Of a stretch of DNA of 7,633 nucleotides, positions 1-6,979 are shown piece after piece. The notes below the pieces were generated by a model, which saw nothing but the letters and a program-made list of their open reading frames with translations, did no database searches and was not told where the DNA came from. The number at the start of each line of letters is the position of its first letter. The first letter of the stretch is position 1. The stretch comes from Robiginitomaculum sp. (GTDB lineage Bacteria > Pseudomonadota > Alphaproteobacteria > Caulobacterales > Maricaulaceae), in assembly GCA_021647805.1 (NCBI GenBank), contig JAKITZ010000112.1, positions 1 through 7,633 of the forward strand, read 5' to 3'. The translations under genes and the position numbers were made by a program.

Positions 1-471
1 TTGGCAGACCTTGAAAGTGTATTGGTTTTTTATGAAGCGCGTATGGGCAGGTTGCATGGCTTTAGGTGGAAAGACTTTATAGACTTTCGTTCCTGCGCAA
101 GTGTCGACACTATATCTGCTTTTGATCAAGCATTAGGTGATGGTGATGGCGCTAAGAGTGTTTTTCAATTGTCAAAAACCTATGAAACTGGATCTTATGC
201 CTATCAGCGGATAATTACCAAGCCGGTCGAAAACAGTTTGCAAATTGCTGTGGCTGGAGCGCCAGCTATCGAGGGAACGGAGTATTCAGTAGATTATGCT
301 CTTGGAACGGTCACGTTTGTTCCTGGTTCAATACCGGGCGTGGGGCAGGCGGTTACTGCTGGCTTTGAATTTGATGTACCGGTACGTTTTGATACTGATA
401 TTCTTTCTATTTCATTGGAAACATTTCAATCCGGCGCGATTTTATCAATTCCAGTTGTCGAGGTGCGGTAA
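1..471 (+). CDS. GTA gp12-like distal tail protein (DUF2460 family), 5'-truncated by window edge
   Basis: This is the C-terminal 156 residues of a DUF2460 protein, the family of RcGTA gp12. In the particle this protein forms the distal tail ring that joins the tail tube to the hub. Family hallmarks visible here are EARMGRLHGFRWKDFIDF (fragment residues about 12-29), the DQALGDGDG turn followed by FQLSKTY (about 42-61), and GFEFDVPVRFDTD near the C-terminus. Complete members have roughly 200-215 residues, so about 50-60 N-terminal residues lie to the left of the window. The TTG at position 1 aligns with an internal leucine and is probably not the start codon. The frame ends in TAA at 469-471, only 2 bp before the gp13-like gene. 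That gene's ribosome binding site lies inside the last codons of this one, which points to one operon. The family assignment is firm; the structural role is taken from the RcGTA homologue. Confidence 0.93.
   Translation: MADLESVLVFYEARMGRLHGFRWKDFIDFRSCASVDTISAFDQALGDGDGAKSVFQLSKTYETGSYAYQRIITKPVENSLQIAVAGAPAIEGTEYSVDYALGTVTFVPGSIPGVGQAVTAGFEFDVPVRFDTDILSISLETFQSGAILSIPVVEVR
460..465 (+). promoter_or_regulatory. Shine-Dalgarno GAGGTG for the gp13-like gene
   Basis: GAGGTG lies 8 nt before the ATG at 474, within the last codons of the gp12-like gene. It supports the 474 start and tight translational linkage of the two tail genes. Confidence 0.6.
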
Positions 472-473
472 TC

Positions 474-1334
474 ATGCGTGAAATTTCGCAAAGCCTACAA
501 AATAAACTGGAAACTGGTGTTACTCGTTTATGCTGGTGCTGGAAAATTAGCAGGCAAGACGGAAGTGTGTTTACTTTTACCGATCATGATCAGGACTTAA
601 ACTTTGATGGTCTGGTCTGGCAGGCGGCTACTGGATTAACCCCCGGAGTAATTGAAACAAGTACCGGGTTTGCAACAGGATCGGCTGGAAGTGCCGGCTC
701 AATATTGCACGATAGTTTGACTGCTGAAGATTTGAAAAATGGAAAATTTGCTGCCGCAAGCGTGCAAATATGGCGTGTGGATTGGCAAAACCCAATTGAT
801 CGTGTCGGGGTATGGGCTGGAGAGCTTGGGGATATATCGCTTCAGGATAATGTCTTTAACGCCGAGCTTGTTTCCAATTCCCGTAAATTGGATCGATCCA
901 TTGGTCGCTCATTCAGTAAAAGTTGCGATGCAAACTTGGGTGATGTTCGTTGCGGGTTTGATTTTGCTAACTCGCCATGGAGTGAAACGGTAACAATACT
1001 GGAAGTTTTAAGCTCGGTATTGTTTTCCGTTTCTGGGGTCAACCTTCCAGAACAAAATTGGTATGTTTATGGTCGAGTTGATTGGTTAGATGCTGATAAA
1101 ATAACAAATAGCCGGCTAATAAACACTCATTACACGGCAGGTGGTGTAGAGGTTTTTCAGTTATTGTTACCGCCGGATATTCCGATGCAAGCAGGTGATC
1201 AAATAAGAATGATTGTTGGCTGTGGTAAATCGTTGACGCATTGCAGTGCGCGATTTTCCAATGCGGGTAATTTTCGTGGTTGTCCGTTTATGCCGGGCAA
1301 TGATCAGCTTTTGGCAACACCATTTTCTGACTAA
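474..1334 (+). CDS. GTA gp13-like tail hub protein (DUF2163 / phage BR0599 family)
   Basis: This 286-residue protein matches the DUF2163/BR0599 family, which includes RcGTA gp13, the hub at the tail tip. It is full length for the family. The N-terminal domain carries the typical pattern of a short helix, then TRLCWCWKISRQDG and FTFTDHDQDLNFDG (residues 17-46). The C-terminal BR0599 domain has C151-x8-C160 in CDANLGDVRCGFDF and C250-x6-C257 in GCGKSLTHCSARF. It ends with NAGNFRGCPFMPGND (residues 263-277). Related phage tip proteins such as lambda gpL bind an iron-sulfur cluster through cysteines in this region, so C151, C160, C250 and C257 are candidate ligands; that is inference. C270 replaces what I remember as the usual phenylalanine in the FRGFP motif. 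Start ATG 474 follows a GAGGTG ribosome binding site, and its stop overlaps the next start (TAATG). Confidence 0.93.
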   Translation: MREISQSLQNKLETGVTRLCWCWKISRQDGSVFTFTDHDQDLNFDGLVWQAATGLTPGVIETSTGFATGSAGSAGSILHDSLTAEDLKNGKFAAASVQIWRVDWQNPIDRVGVWAGELGDISLQDNVFNAELVSNSRKLDRSIGRSFSKSCDANLGDVRCGFDFANSPWSETVTILEVLSSVLFSVSGVNLPEQNWYVYGRVDWLDADKITNSRLINTHYTAGGVEVFQLLLPPDIPMQAGDQIRMIVGCGKSLTHCSARFSNAGNFRGCPFMPGNDQLLATPFSD

Positions 1335-1762
1335 TGCAATTGCAAAAACCCGAACCACAACAAGTGGTGGATATTGCCCTTACTTGGTTGGGAACACCAT
1401 ATCTGCATCAAGCCAGCGTTAAAGGTGCTGGCTGTGATTGTCTTGGTTTAATTCGCGGGGTCTGGCGAGAAATATATGGATCAGAGCCAGCTCCCGTACC
1501 AATTTATTCCCCTGACTGGGCTGAACGTGGATCGGCGGACTTGCTATCGCAAGCGGCTGAAGAATATTTGATTCCCGCCACCAAGCCAGAACCGGGATCG
1601 GTGTTATTATTTCGCATGTATCCGTCCAGCCCAGTCAAGCATTGCGGGATTATGATCAATCAACATGAATTTATCCATGCCTATTGGAGCCGATCAGTAT
1701 CGCGTTCAGCTTTTGGTAATTGGTGGGTTCGACGGTTGGCTGCGACTTACAATTTTCCTTAA
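1334..1762 (+). CDS. GTA gp14-like NlpC/P60 tail peptidase
   Basis: A 142-residue NlpC/P60-fold cysteine peptidase of the phage/GTA tail type, equivalent to RcGTA gp14. It would cleave peptide bonds in cell-wall peptidoglycan so that the tail can deliver DNA through the periplasm. The active-site elements are all present: the catalytic Cys36 in GCDCLGLIRGVWRE (residues 33-46), His103 in KHCGIM, and a third polar residue, His115, in FIHAY. A helix with WLGTPYLHQ precedes the cysteine motif, as usual in the family, and the length is normal. There is no signal peptide, consistent with a structural component assembled into the particle. The ATG overlaps the gp13-like stop codon by one base (TAATG) and no good Shine-Dalgarno is visible upstream. 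Translation therefore probably depends on ribosomes terminating on the previous gene. Confidence 0.94.
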   Translation: MQLQKPEPQQVVDIALTWLGTPYLHQASVKGAGCDCLGLIRGVWREIYGSEPAPVPIYSPDWAERGSADLLSQAAEEYLIPATKPEPGSVLLFRMYPSSPVKHCGIMINQHEFIHAYWSRSVSRSAFGNWWVRRLAATYNFP

Positions 1763-1781
1763 AATAACTGGATCGTGAATT

Positions 1782-4700
1782 ATGGCTCAACTGGCACTAA
1801 ACTTTGCAAAAACTGCTGTGACAAGAGTAGCAACCTCATTGGCTAGCAGTGCGATATCATCTCTTTTTGCAGATGATAGAGTAATTGGCCCAACTCTTGA
1901 TCAATTATACGTTTTACAATCGACCGAAGGTTCTGCGATGCCGATTGTCTTCGGTAGAGCAAGAGTTGGTGGGCAGGTGATCTGGGCTGATAAACCAAAA
2001 GAAAACCGCCAGCAGGTTCAAGGCGGTGGAAAAGGTGGTGCTTCCACCTTAGAGCGCAAATATACTTTAAGTTTTGCTGTTGGTTTGTGTGAAGGAGTTA
2101 TTGATGGCATTGGTCGTGTCTGGGCTGATGGGGAATTGCTAGATACTAGGCAAGCCAATTTTCGCACTCATATTGGCTCCGAGGAACAGCTGGCAGATAG
2201 CCTGATCCAAGTGGTTGAGGGGGTGTCGCAAACGCCAAACTTTAAGGGTTTGGCTTATGTGGTATTTGAGGATTTTCCTTTGACAGATTTTGGAAATAGA
2301 ATTCCGCAACTATCATTTGAAGTTTTTCGTAGTCCCGGCGAGCAAGTGGAAGAAAATAGTCTGCGGCAACGGTTAAAAGGTGTTACTTTGATACCGGCTT
2401 CTGGTGAATTTTCTTATGCTACTGAAACGGTTCTTGCTGATGAAGGGCCGGGTATTACCAGATCGGAAAACTCTAACAATAGTGTTGGTGGAGCCGATAT
2501 TATTGCAGCGCTTGACAATCTTGAGCGTGATTTGCCGGCCTGTAATACCGTTTCAGTGGTGGTTAGTTGGTTTGGCGATGACTTGCGTTGTGGCAACTGT
2601 CAATTAATGCCCGGTGTTGAAACAAACGCAAAAATTACCATTGGTCAGCAATGGCAGGTGAGCGGCGTATCACGAAATGATGCTCATTTGGTTTCATACA
2701 TAGACGGCAGACCAGCATTCGGTGGAACGCCGTCTGATGCCTCAATTTTACAAACGATTGCTGAATTAAAATCACGCGGGTTTAGAGTGATTTTTTATCC
2801 ATTTATTTTGATGGATATTCCGCCGGGCAATGCACTTACCGATCCGTATGTAGCAGCCGAGCAGGCTGTTTTTCCTTGGCGTGGACGCATTACTTGTCAT
2901 CCAGCACCTGACCAACCAGCAAGCCCTGACAAGTCGGCAGCACTACTTACTCAAGTAGATAATTTTTTTGGACAAGCGGAAATTACCGATTTCTCTGCAG
3001 GTGTAGAAACCATATCTTACACAGGTGCAGAAGAATGGTCTTTTCGGCGTATGATCTTGCATTATGCCAATTTATGTAAACTGGCCGGGGGTGTTGACGG
3101 GTTTCTTATCGGCTCTGAATTGCCGGGGCTTACCCGGCTGCGGTCTTCACAAGATCAATACCCGGTGGTGGAAAAATTACGGAAATTAGCAGAAGATGTG
3201 GATACTATTTTACCCGCAACTGATATTTCATATGCTGCCGATTGGACGGAGTACTTTGGCCATCATCCGCAAGATGGCTCTGGAGACGTGTATTTTCATC
3301 TCGATGCTTTATGGGCTGATCCGGCGATAGATTTTGTGGGGATTGACTGGTATGTGCCGCTGTCCGACTGGCGTGATGGCTTAGGGCATTTAGATGCCGC
3401 CAATTATGACACAATTTACGATCCATTGTATTTGCAAGGCAATATTGAGGGCGGTGAGGGTTATGATTGGTATTATGCTTCTTTGGCTGATCGTGATGCT
3501 CAAACTAGAACTGCTATTACCGATGGTGCTTTCGGTAAAGACTGGGTGTTTCGTTATAAAGACATAAAGAATTGGTGGCGGCAGAGCCATTTTAATCGAC
3601 CGGGTGGGGTGGAAAGCCCCACTGCAACTGCTTGGGTGCCAGAATCCAAGCCAATATGGTTTACAGAAACTGGCTGTCCTGCCGTTGATAAAGGATCCAA
3701 TCAGCCGAATGTTTTTTATGATCCAAAAAGTTCCGAAAGCTTTTTGCCGTATTTTTCTAGCGGCCAGCGCAATGATTTGATACAACGCCTTTATTGCGAG
3801 GTCATGCTCGATTATTGGCAAACGGATAGTCCGCAAAATTTAATATCATCAGTATATGGCAGCTCGATGGTGGAGCCAAATAATATACAGTTCTGGACAT
3901 GGGATGCGCGGCCATTTCCAGATTTTCCAGCAAGAACAGAGGTCTGGTCAGATGGTGATAATTGGCAACTGGGCCATTGGCTAAACGGGCGAGTTGGTTT
4001 TTCCTCGCTGGAAGCGATTATTAAGGATATTTGTCAAAAGGCGAATATTACAGATTTTTCGACAATATCATTGGCAGGAATTGTCACCGGCTATGTGATT
4101 AAGGGCGGGGTAACATTACGCCAAGCTATTACTCCTTTGAGCGAGTGTTACGGTTTTGATTTGAGTGACCGTTTTGGATCTTTGGTGTTTTCTATGCCGG
4201 GGTTTACTTCGGTGCAGACTAATTGGAAAGCTGATAGCTTTATCAGAGGTAATGACAATAGCACGTTACAATATATTTTTGAGGATGCTGAGCAATTAGC
4301 TTCTGGTGTGCAGATAAGGTTTGCCGATGATGAAAATAGCTACCAACCTGCAGAAGCGAAAATGCACCTGAAAGATGCTGTTGTTGATCGCTTAATAACT
4401 TTTTCTATTCCCTTGGTCGCCGACGTACCAGCAATGAAAAAATTGTCTAATGAGGTGTTGGCTAGGTCTCATAATCGTGCTTCAGGCTTGAAATTAATAC
4501 TGCCTCCCTCGCAAATCGCTTATGAAGTCGGTGATGTGGTGCAGTTTGATCCAGCTTTTGTAACAGGCCGCTGGAAAATAGATCGTATCGAAGATCAAGG
4601 GTTTAGAGAATTATTATTATCGTCTGTTACGTCGCAATCAGTAATCGCAGCCAGCGGCTCCAATCCGGGAAATAACGTCGGCAATAGTGTTTTACCACCG

Positions 4701-5633
4701 GCTTTTCCGGCGTTGGTCGTTTTGGATGTACCTTTATTACCGGGCGAGCAGGAAAGGTTGGGGCCAAGAGTTGCAGCTTTTGCAAAGCCATGGGCGGGCG
4801 ATGTTCAAGTAAAGGTCGGTTCCGACCAGCGGTATCGCGCGACCTTAACCCGCCCAGCAATAATCGGGACTGTATCAGTATCATTACCTGTTGGCGGGTT
4901 TAGTGGTCGGTTTGATATGGCAACCAAGCTGGTCATAAATATGCCAGAAGGTAACTTACTTTCAATTCAGGGATCTGAGTTACTAGCCGGTGAAAACCCT
5001 CTTGCGGTTAAACATCAAGATGGTTCGTGGGAGGTATTACAATATCAGTTAGCGGACTTGCAAGCCAATGGTTCGTGGGTGTTAAGCAAACTATTGCGCG
5101 GTCAATCGGGTACTGAAAATACATTATTGCAAGCAATCGATGCCGGAGCGCAGGTGGTTTTGCTAGATGGTTCAACTACGGCAGCGTCGATAAACGAATA
5201 TGAATTAGGTGCTGAGTTGAGCTGGTTTGGGGCTTACGCCAGCCAATTTGCTAATGGCAGCGAGCATTCTGCTGTTGTGGAACTTTATACAGATCAATCG
5301 CGTCTTCCTAGAAAGCCTGTGCATTTGAAAGTTCGAAAAGTGTCTGGTGATTATCTTGTCTCTTGGGTCAGGCGTACCCGTATCGGCGGAGATAACTGGA
5401 ATAGCCCTGATGTACCACTGGCTGAGAGCCAAGAGCAATATTCCTTTTCTTTGTTTGTTGACGGAGAAGAGGTGTTATCCGAGATGTTGAACGAGTCAGG
5501 AAAAACCATAACTGCTGCGGAAATGGCTGGGTATTTTTCCGGAAATTTACCAGATATGTTGGACATTGCAGTTGCACAAATTTCAGCTGAAGCGGGGTCT
5601 GGGCCGATAAATAGACAGTTATTGGCAATCTAG
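1782..5633 (+). CDS. GTA gp15-like megatron tail-tip protein with TIM-barrel domain
   Basis: This 1283-residue protein is the homologue of RcGTA gp15 ('host specificity' or megatron protein), the largest tail-tip component, of similar length to its relatives. Domains in order: an Ala/Ser-rich N-terminal helix (about 8-30); a phage tail-tip domain with MPIVFGRARVGG and the family motif FAVGLCEGVIDGIGRVWADG (98-117); a GTA TIM-barrel region (about 258-715); a phage tail domain (about 740-950) with GVTLRQAITPLSECYGF; and C-terminal beta domains, the last fibronectin-III-like with VSWVRRTRIGGDNW (1193-1206). The barrel contains FLIGSEL with Glu446 and IWFTETGCP with Glu629, placed like the paired glutamates of clan-A glycosidases; enzymatic activity is not proven. 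Start ATG 1782 follows a weak GGA (1770-1772) and lies 19 bp after the peptidase stop. The frame is intact over 3.85 kb, arguing for selection. Identification is very secure; domain borders are approximate. Confidence 0.95.
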   Translation: MAQLALNFAKTAVTRVATSLASSAISSLFADDRVIGPTLDQLYVLQSTEGSAMPIVFGRARVGGQVIWADKPKENRQQVQGGGKGGASTLERKYTLSFAVGLCEGVIDGIGRVWADGELLDTRQANFRTHIGSEEQLADSLIQVVEGVSQTPNFKGLAYVVFEDFPLTDFGNRIPQLSFEVFRSPGEQVEENSLRQRLKGVTLIPASGEFSYATETVLADEGPGITRSENSNNSVGGADIIAALDNLERDLPACNTVSVVVSWFGDDLRCGNCQLMPGVETNAKITIGQQWQVSGVSRNDAHLVSYIDGRPAFGGTPSDASILQTIAELKSRGFRVIFYPFILMDIPPGNALTDPYVAAEQAVFPWRGRITCHPAPDQPASPDKSAALLTQVDNFFGQAEITDFSAGVETISYTGAEEWSFRRMILHYANLCKLAGGVDGFLIGSELPGLTRLRSSQDQYPVVEKLRKLAEDVDTILPATDISYAADWTEYFGHHPQDGSGDVYFHLDALWADPAIDFVGIDWYVPLSDWRDGLGHLDAANYDTIYDPLYLQGNIEGGEGYDWYYASLADRDAQTRTAITDGAFGKDWVFRYKDIKNWWRQSHFNRPGGVESPTATAWVPESKPIWFTETGCPAVDKGSNQPNVFYDPKSSESFLPYFSSGQRNDLIQRLYCEVMLDYWQTDSPQNLISSVYGSSMVEPNNIQFWTWDARPFPDFPARTEVWSDGDNWQLGHWLNGRVGFSSLEAIIKDICQKANITDFSTISLAGIVTGYVIKGGVTLRQAITPLSECYGFDLSDRFGSLVFSMPGFTSVQTNWKADSFIRGNDNSTLQYIFEDAEQLASGVQIRFADDENSYQPAEAKMHLKDAVVDRLITFSIPLVADVPAMKKLSNEVLARSHNRASGLKLILPPSQIAYEVGDVVQFDPAFVTGRWKIDRIEDQGFRELLLSSVTSQSVIAASGSNPGNNVGNSVLPPAFPALVVLDVPLLPGEQERLGPRVAAFAKPWAGDVQVKVGSDQRYRATLTRPAIIGTVSVSLPVGGFSGRFDMATKLVINMPEGNLLSIQGSELLAGENPLAVKHQDGSWEVLQYQLADLQANGSWVLSKLLRGQSGTENTLLQAIDAGAQVVLLDGSTTAASINEYELGAELSWFGAYASQFANGSEHSAVVELYTDQSRLPRKPVHLKVRKVSGDYLVSWVRRTRIGGDNWNSPDVPLAESQEQYSFSLFVDGEEVLSEMLNESGKTITAAEMAGYFSGNLPDMLDIAVAQISAEAGSGPINRQLLAI

Positions 5634-5644
5634 CCCTTTTTTTT
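5601..5644 (+). terminator. Possible imperfect intrinsic terminator at the end of the GTA gp15-like gene
   Basis: CCGATAA (5604-5610) can pair with TTATTGG (5619-5625) around an 8-nt loop, with one G-U pair. GGG (5601-5603) can pair with CCC (5634-5636) if CAATCTAG (5626-5633) bulges out. Eight T residues follow at 5637-5644. The T tract directly after a C-rich arm is typical of an intrinsic terminator. The large bulge and AT-rich stem make it weak, so it may be leaky or chance. Confidence 0.35.
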
Positions 5645-5671
5645 AGCTAACTAACAGCATACATAGTGAGC

Positions 5672-5676
5672 AGGAG
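5672..5676 (+). promoter_or_regulatory. Shine-Dalgarno AGGAG for the J-domain gene
   Basis: AGGAG lies 8 nt before the ATG at 5685. It is among the strongest ribosome binding sites in the window and fixes the start. It fits a gene translated independently of the upstream GTA operon. Confidence 0.7.
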
Positions 5677-5684
5677 ATATCACT

Positions 5685-6596
5685 ATGGCTGATGAGCCTT
5701 ATAAAATATTGGGAGTATCTAGATCGGCCAATGAGGCGGATATTAGAAAAGCATATAGAAAAATTGCTAAAAAATATCATCCTGATGTCAGGCCTGATGA
5801 CAAAGCAGCAGAAGATAAATTTAAACAAGCAAGTGCAGCTTTTGCCCTGTTGAACAATAAAGAAGAACGAGCCAGATATGACCGTGGCGAAATAGATGCC
5901 AGCGGCAATCCAACAGGTGCATTTGCCGGGGCGCGAGCAAATGGCCAACGGGGTGGTTTTCCCGGCGGTTTTGCACCCGGTGGTCATGATGATATATCAG
6001 ACATTTTATCGGAACTGTTCGGGCGGCAAGCGGGTATGGGGCGGCGCAGACCGTTTGCAATACGCGGAGAGGATCAACATTTTCGTTTGAAGGTTGATTT
6101 GGTTGAAGCCATCAAAGGCGGAACACGCCAGGTTCGCATTGCTGCCGGTAAAGAAATTAAAATAAAGATACCTGCCGGCGTTCAGTCAGGCAAAACTTTA
6201 CGGCTAAAAGGGCAAGGTGCTTCGGGCTCCGGCGGTGGTCCTGCCGGTGATGCGTTAGTTGAGGTTTTAATAAAGCCACATCCGTTTTATGTCATTGAAG
6301 GAAACAATATACGGATTGATCTGCCGATTACCTTAAAAGAAGCTGTTTTGGGCGCGAAAGTAAAAATTCCAACACCGGATGGTGCAGTTAGTTTGTCGTT
6401 ACCTACTAATACTTCATCGGGTAAGGTTTTTCGAGTAAAAGGAAAGGGTGGGGCTGGATCAAGAGGGTTGCGTGGGGATTTGCTGGCTAGAGCTATGATC
6501 GTTCTACCCGATGCAGGATCTAAAGAATGGCGAAATACGCTAAAATCAGTTAAGGCATTGCCGGATTCTGATCCTCGTAGTATTTTCTTTTCTTAA
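5685..6596 (+). CDS. Class B (CbpA-like) J-domain co-chaperone
   Basis: A 303-residue DnaJ-family protein that would stimulate the ATPase of a DnaK-type Hsp70 and hand over client proteins in the cytoplasm. The J domain spans residues 4-67, with the essential HPD tripeptide at 32-34, basic helix II (KAYRKIAKKYHPD) and a helix IV ending in ERARYDRGE. A Gly/Phe-rich linker follows (about 78-117) with GGFPGGFAPGG and DDISDILSELFG, resembling the regulatory segment of class A/B J-proteins. Two beta-rich client-binding domains (about 130-275) carry IKIPAGVQSGKTLRLKGQG and the second-domain ITLKEAVLGAKVKIPTPDG. There are no CxxCxGxG repeats, so the zinc-finger region of true DnaJ is absent; this is a CbpA-like protein, not the main DnaJ. 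It lies 51 bp after the GTA gp15-like gene and abuts the PepSY gene. A dedicated role in GTA particles is not shown by the sequence. Confidence 0.93.
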   Translation: MADEPYKILGVSRSANEADIRKAYRKIAKKYHPDVRPDDKAAEDKFKQASAAFALLNNKEERARYDRGEIDASGNPTGAFAGARANGQRGGFPGGFAPGGHDDISDILSELFGRQAGMGRRRPFAIRGEDQHFRLKVDLVEAIKGGTRQVRIAAGKEIKIKIPAGVQSGKTLRLKGQGASGSGGGPAGDALVEVLIKPHPFYVIEGNNIRIDLPITLKEAVLGAKVKIPTPDGAVSLSLPTNTSSGKVFRVKGKGGAGSRGLRGDLLARAMIVLPDAGSKEWRNTLKSVKALPDSDPRSIFFS

Positions 6597-6977
6597 ATGC
6601 ATCATTCAGCATTGGTTCAGGCAAGAAACTGCATGGTATCGGTTATGAGATATTTATTAGACATATCGGTTTTGGCTATATTGATAATTTTGCTAGGGTT
6701 TTCTAATCCGGGGCAAGCAGCTTCGCCATTTAATCATTCGTTTACTCCAGATGAAGCGCGAGATGCTCGTGAGCAAGGTCGTGTTTTAGGAGCCAGTGAA
6801 GTGATGCGTATTGTCCAACGTCGGTATCCTAATTTAAAAATTGCGGATACTAGATTGGTATCAAACGGTCGTCATGGATCGACTTATAGGGTAAAAATGC
6901 TTAGCCGGGACGGCAGGGTTGTCGAAGTTACAGTAGATGCTAAATCCGGGCGAATTCTTAGCACTAGAGGAAATTAG
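6597..6977 (+). CDS. Small secreted PepSY-domain protein, likely modulator of the adjacent two-component system
   Basis: A 126-residue protein with an N-terminal signal sequence and one PepSY-like domain. The hydrophobic core is YLLDISVLAILIILLGF (residues 19-35), with a likely cleavage site after SNPGQA (about residue 41), giving a mature periplasmic protein of about 85 residues. The PepSY-type region covers about 58-123: a helix with GRVLGASEVMRIVQRRYP, then strands with TYRVKMLSRDGRVVEVTVDAKSGRIL. The first ATG (6597) immediately follows the J-protein stop. ATG 6633 (residue 13) has a plausible upstream AGGCAAG and ATG 6645 (residue 17) begins a more classical signal peptide, so the true start may be internal. 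The gene ends 2 bp before the response regulator, indicating co-expression. By position and topology it could act on the partner sensor kinase, as FeuN does in Sinorhizobium; that function is inferred, not seen. Confidence 0.82.
   Translation: MHHSALVQARNCMVSVMRYLLDISVLAILIILLGFSNPGQAASPFNHSFTPDEARDAREQGRVLGASEVMRIVQRRYPNLKIADTRLVSNGRHGSTYRVKMLSRDGRVVEVTVDAKSGRILSTRGN
6966..6971 (+). promoter_or_regulatory. Shine-Dalgarno AGAGGA for the response regulator
   Basis: AGAGGA lies 8 nt before the ATG at 6980, inside the last codons of the PepSY gene. It fixes the regulator's start and supports translation from a shared transcript. Confidence 0.65.
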
Positions 6978-6979
6978 AT

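Noticed and set aside
1..3. TTG as the start codon of a complete 156-residue protein.
   Set aside because: The frame is already in the conserved middle of DUF2460 and family members need some 50-60 more N-terminal residues. The codon is most likely an internal leucine.
296..481. 61-codon + strand frame overlapping the gp12-like gene.
   Set aside because: It is out of frame with a conserved domain and has no family signal; a shadow frame.
3390..3836. 148-codon open frame on the - strand.
   Set aside because: It lies fully inside the well-supported gp15-like gene, has no recognisable motif and no ribosome binding context; it is an antisense shadow.
1..5633. Ordinary prophage tail module instead of a GTA.
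   Set aside because: gp12-gp15 homologues also occur in phages, but the exact gene order, the TIM-barrel gp15 and housekeeping-type genes immediately downstream with no lysis or integrase genes favour a GTA. The left side is unseen, so this is not fully excluded.
5643..5650. Palindrome TTAGCTAA between gp15 and the J-protein as an operator (for example a CtrA-type TTAA-N7-TTAA site).
   Set aside because: An 8-bp palindrome is common by chance and the spacing does not fit the CtrA consensus.
5622..5653. Possible promoter for the J-domain gene: TTGGCA (5622-5627) followed by TAGCTA or TAACTA.
   Set aside because: The -35-like box is good but neither -10 candidate matches TATAAT at more than two positions. 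I would not annotate it from sequence alone.
5643..5987. 114-codon open frame on the - strand with hydrophobic stretches.
   Set aside because: It is antisense to the J domain, whose HPD motif and length are clear. The hydrophobic look comes from reverse-complemented Lys/Glu-rich codons.
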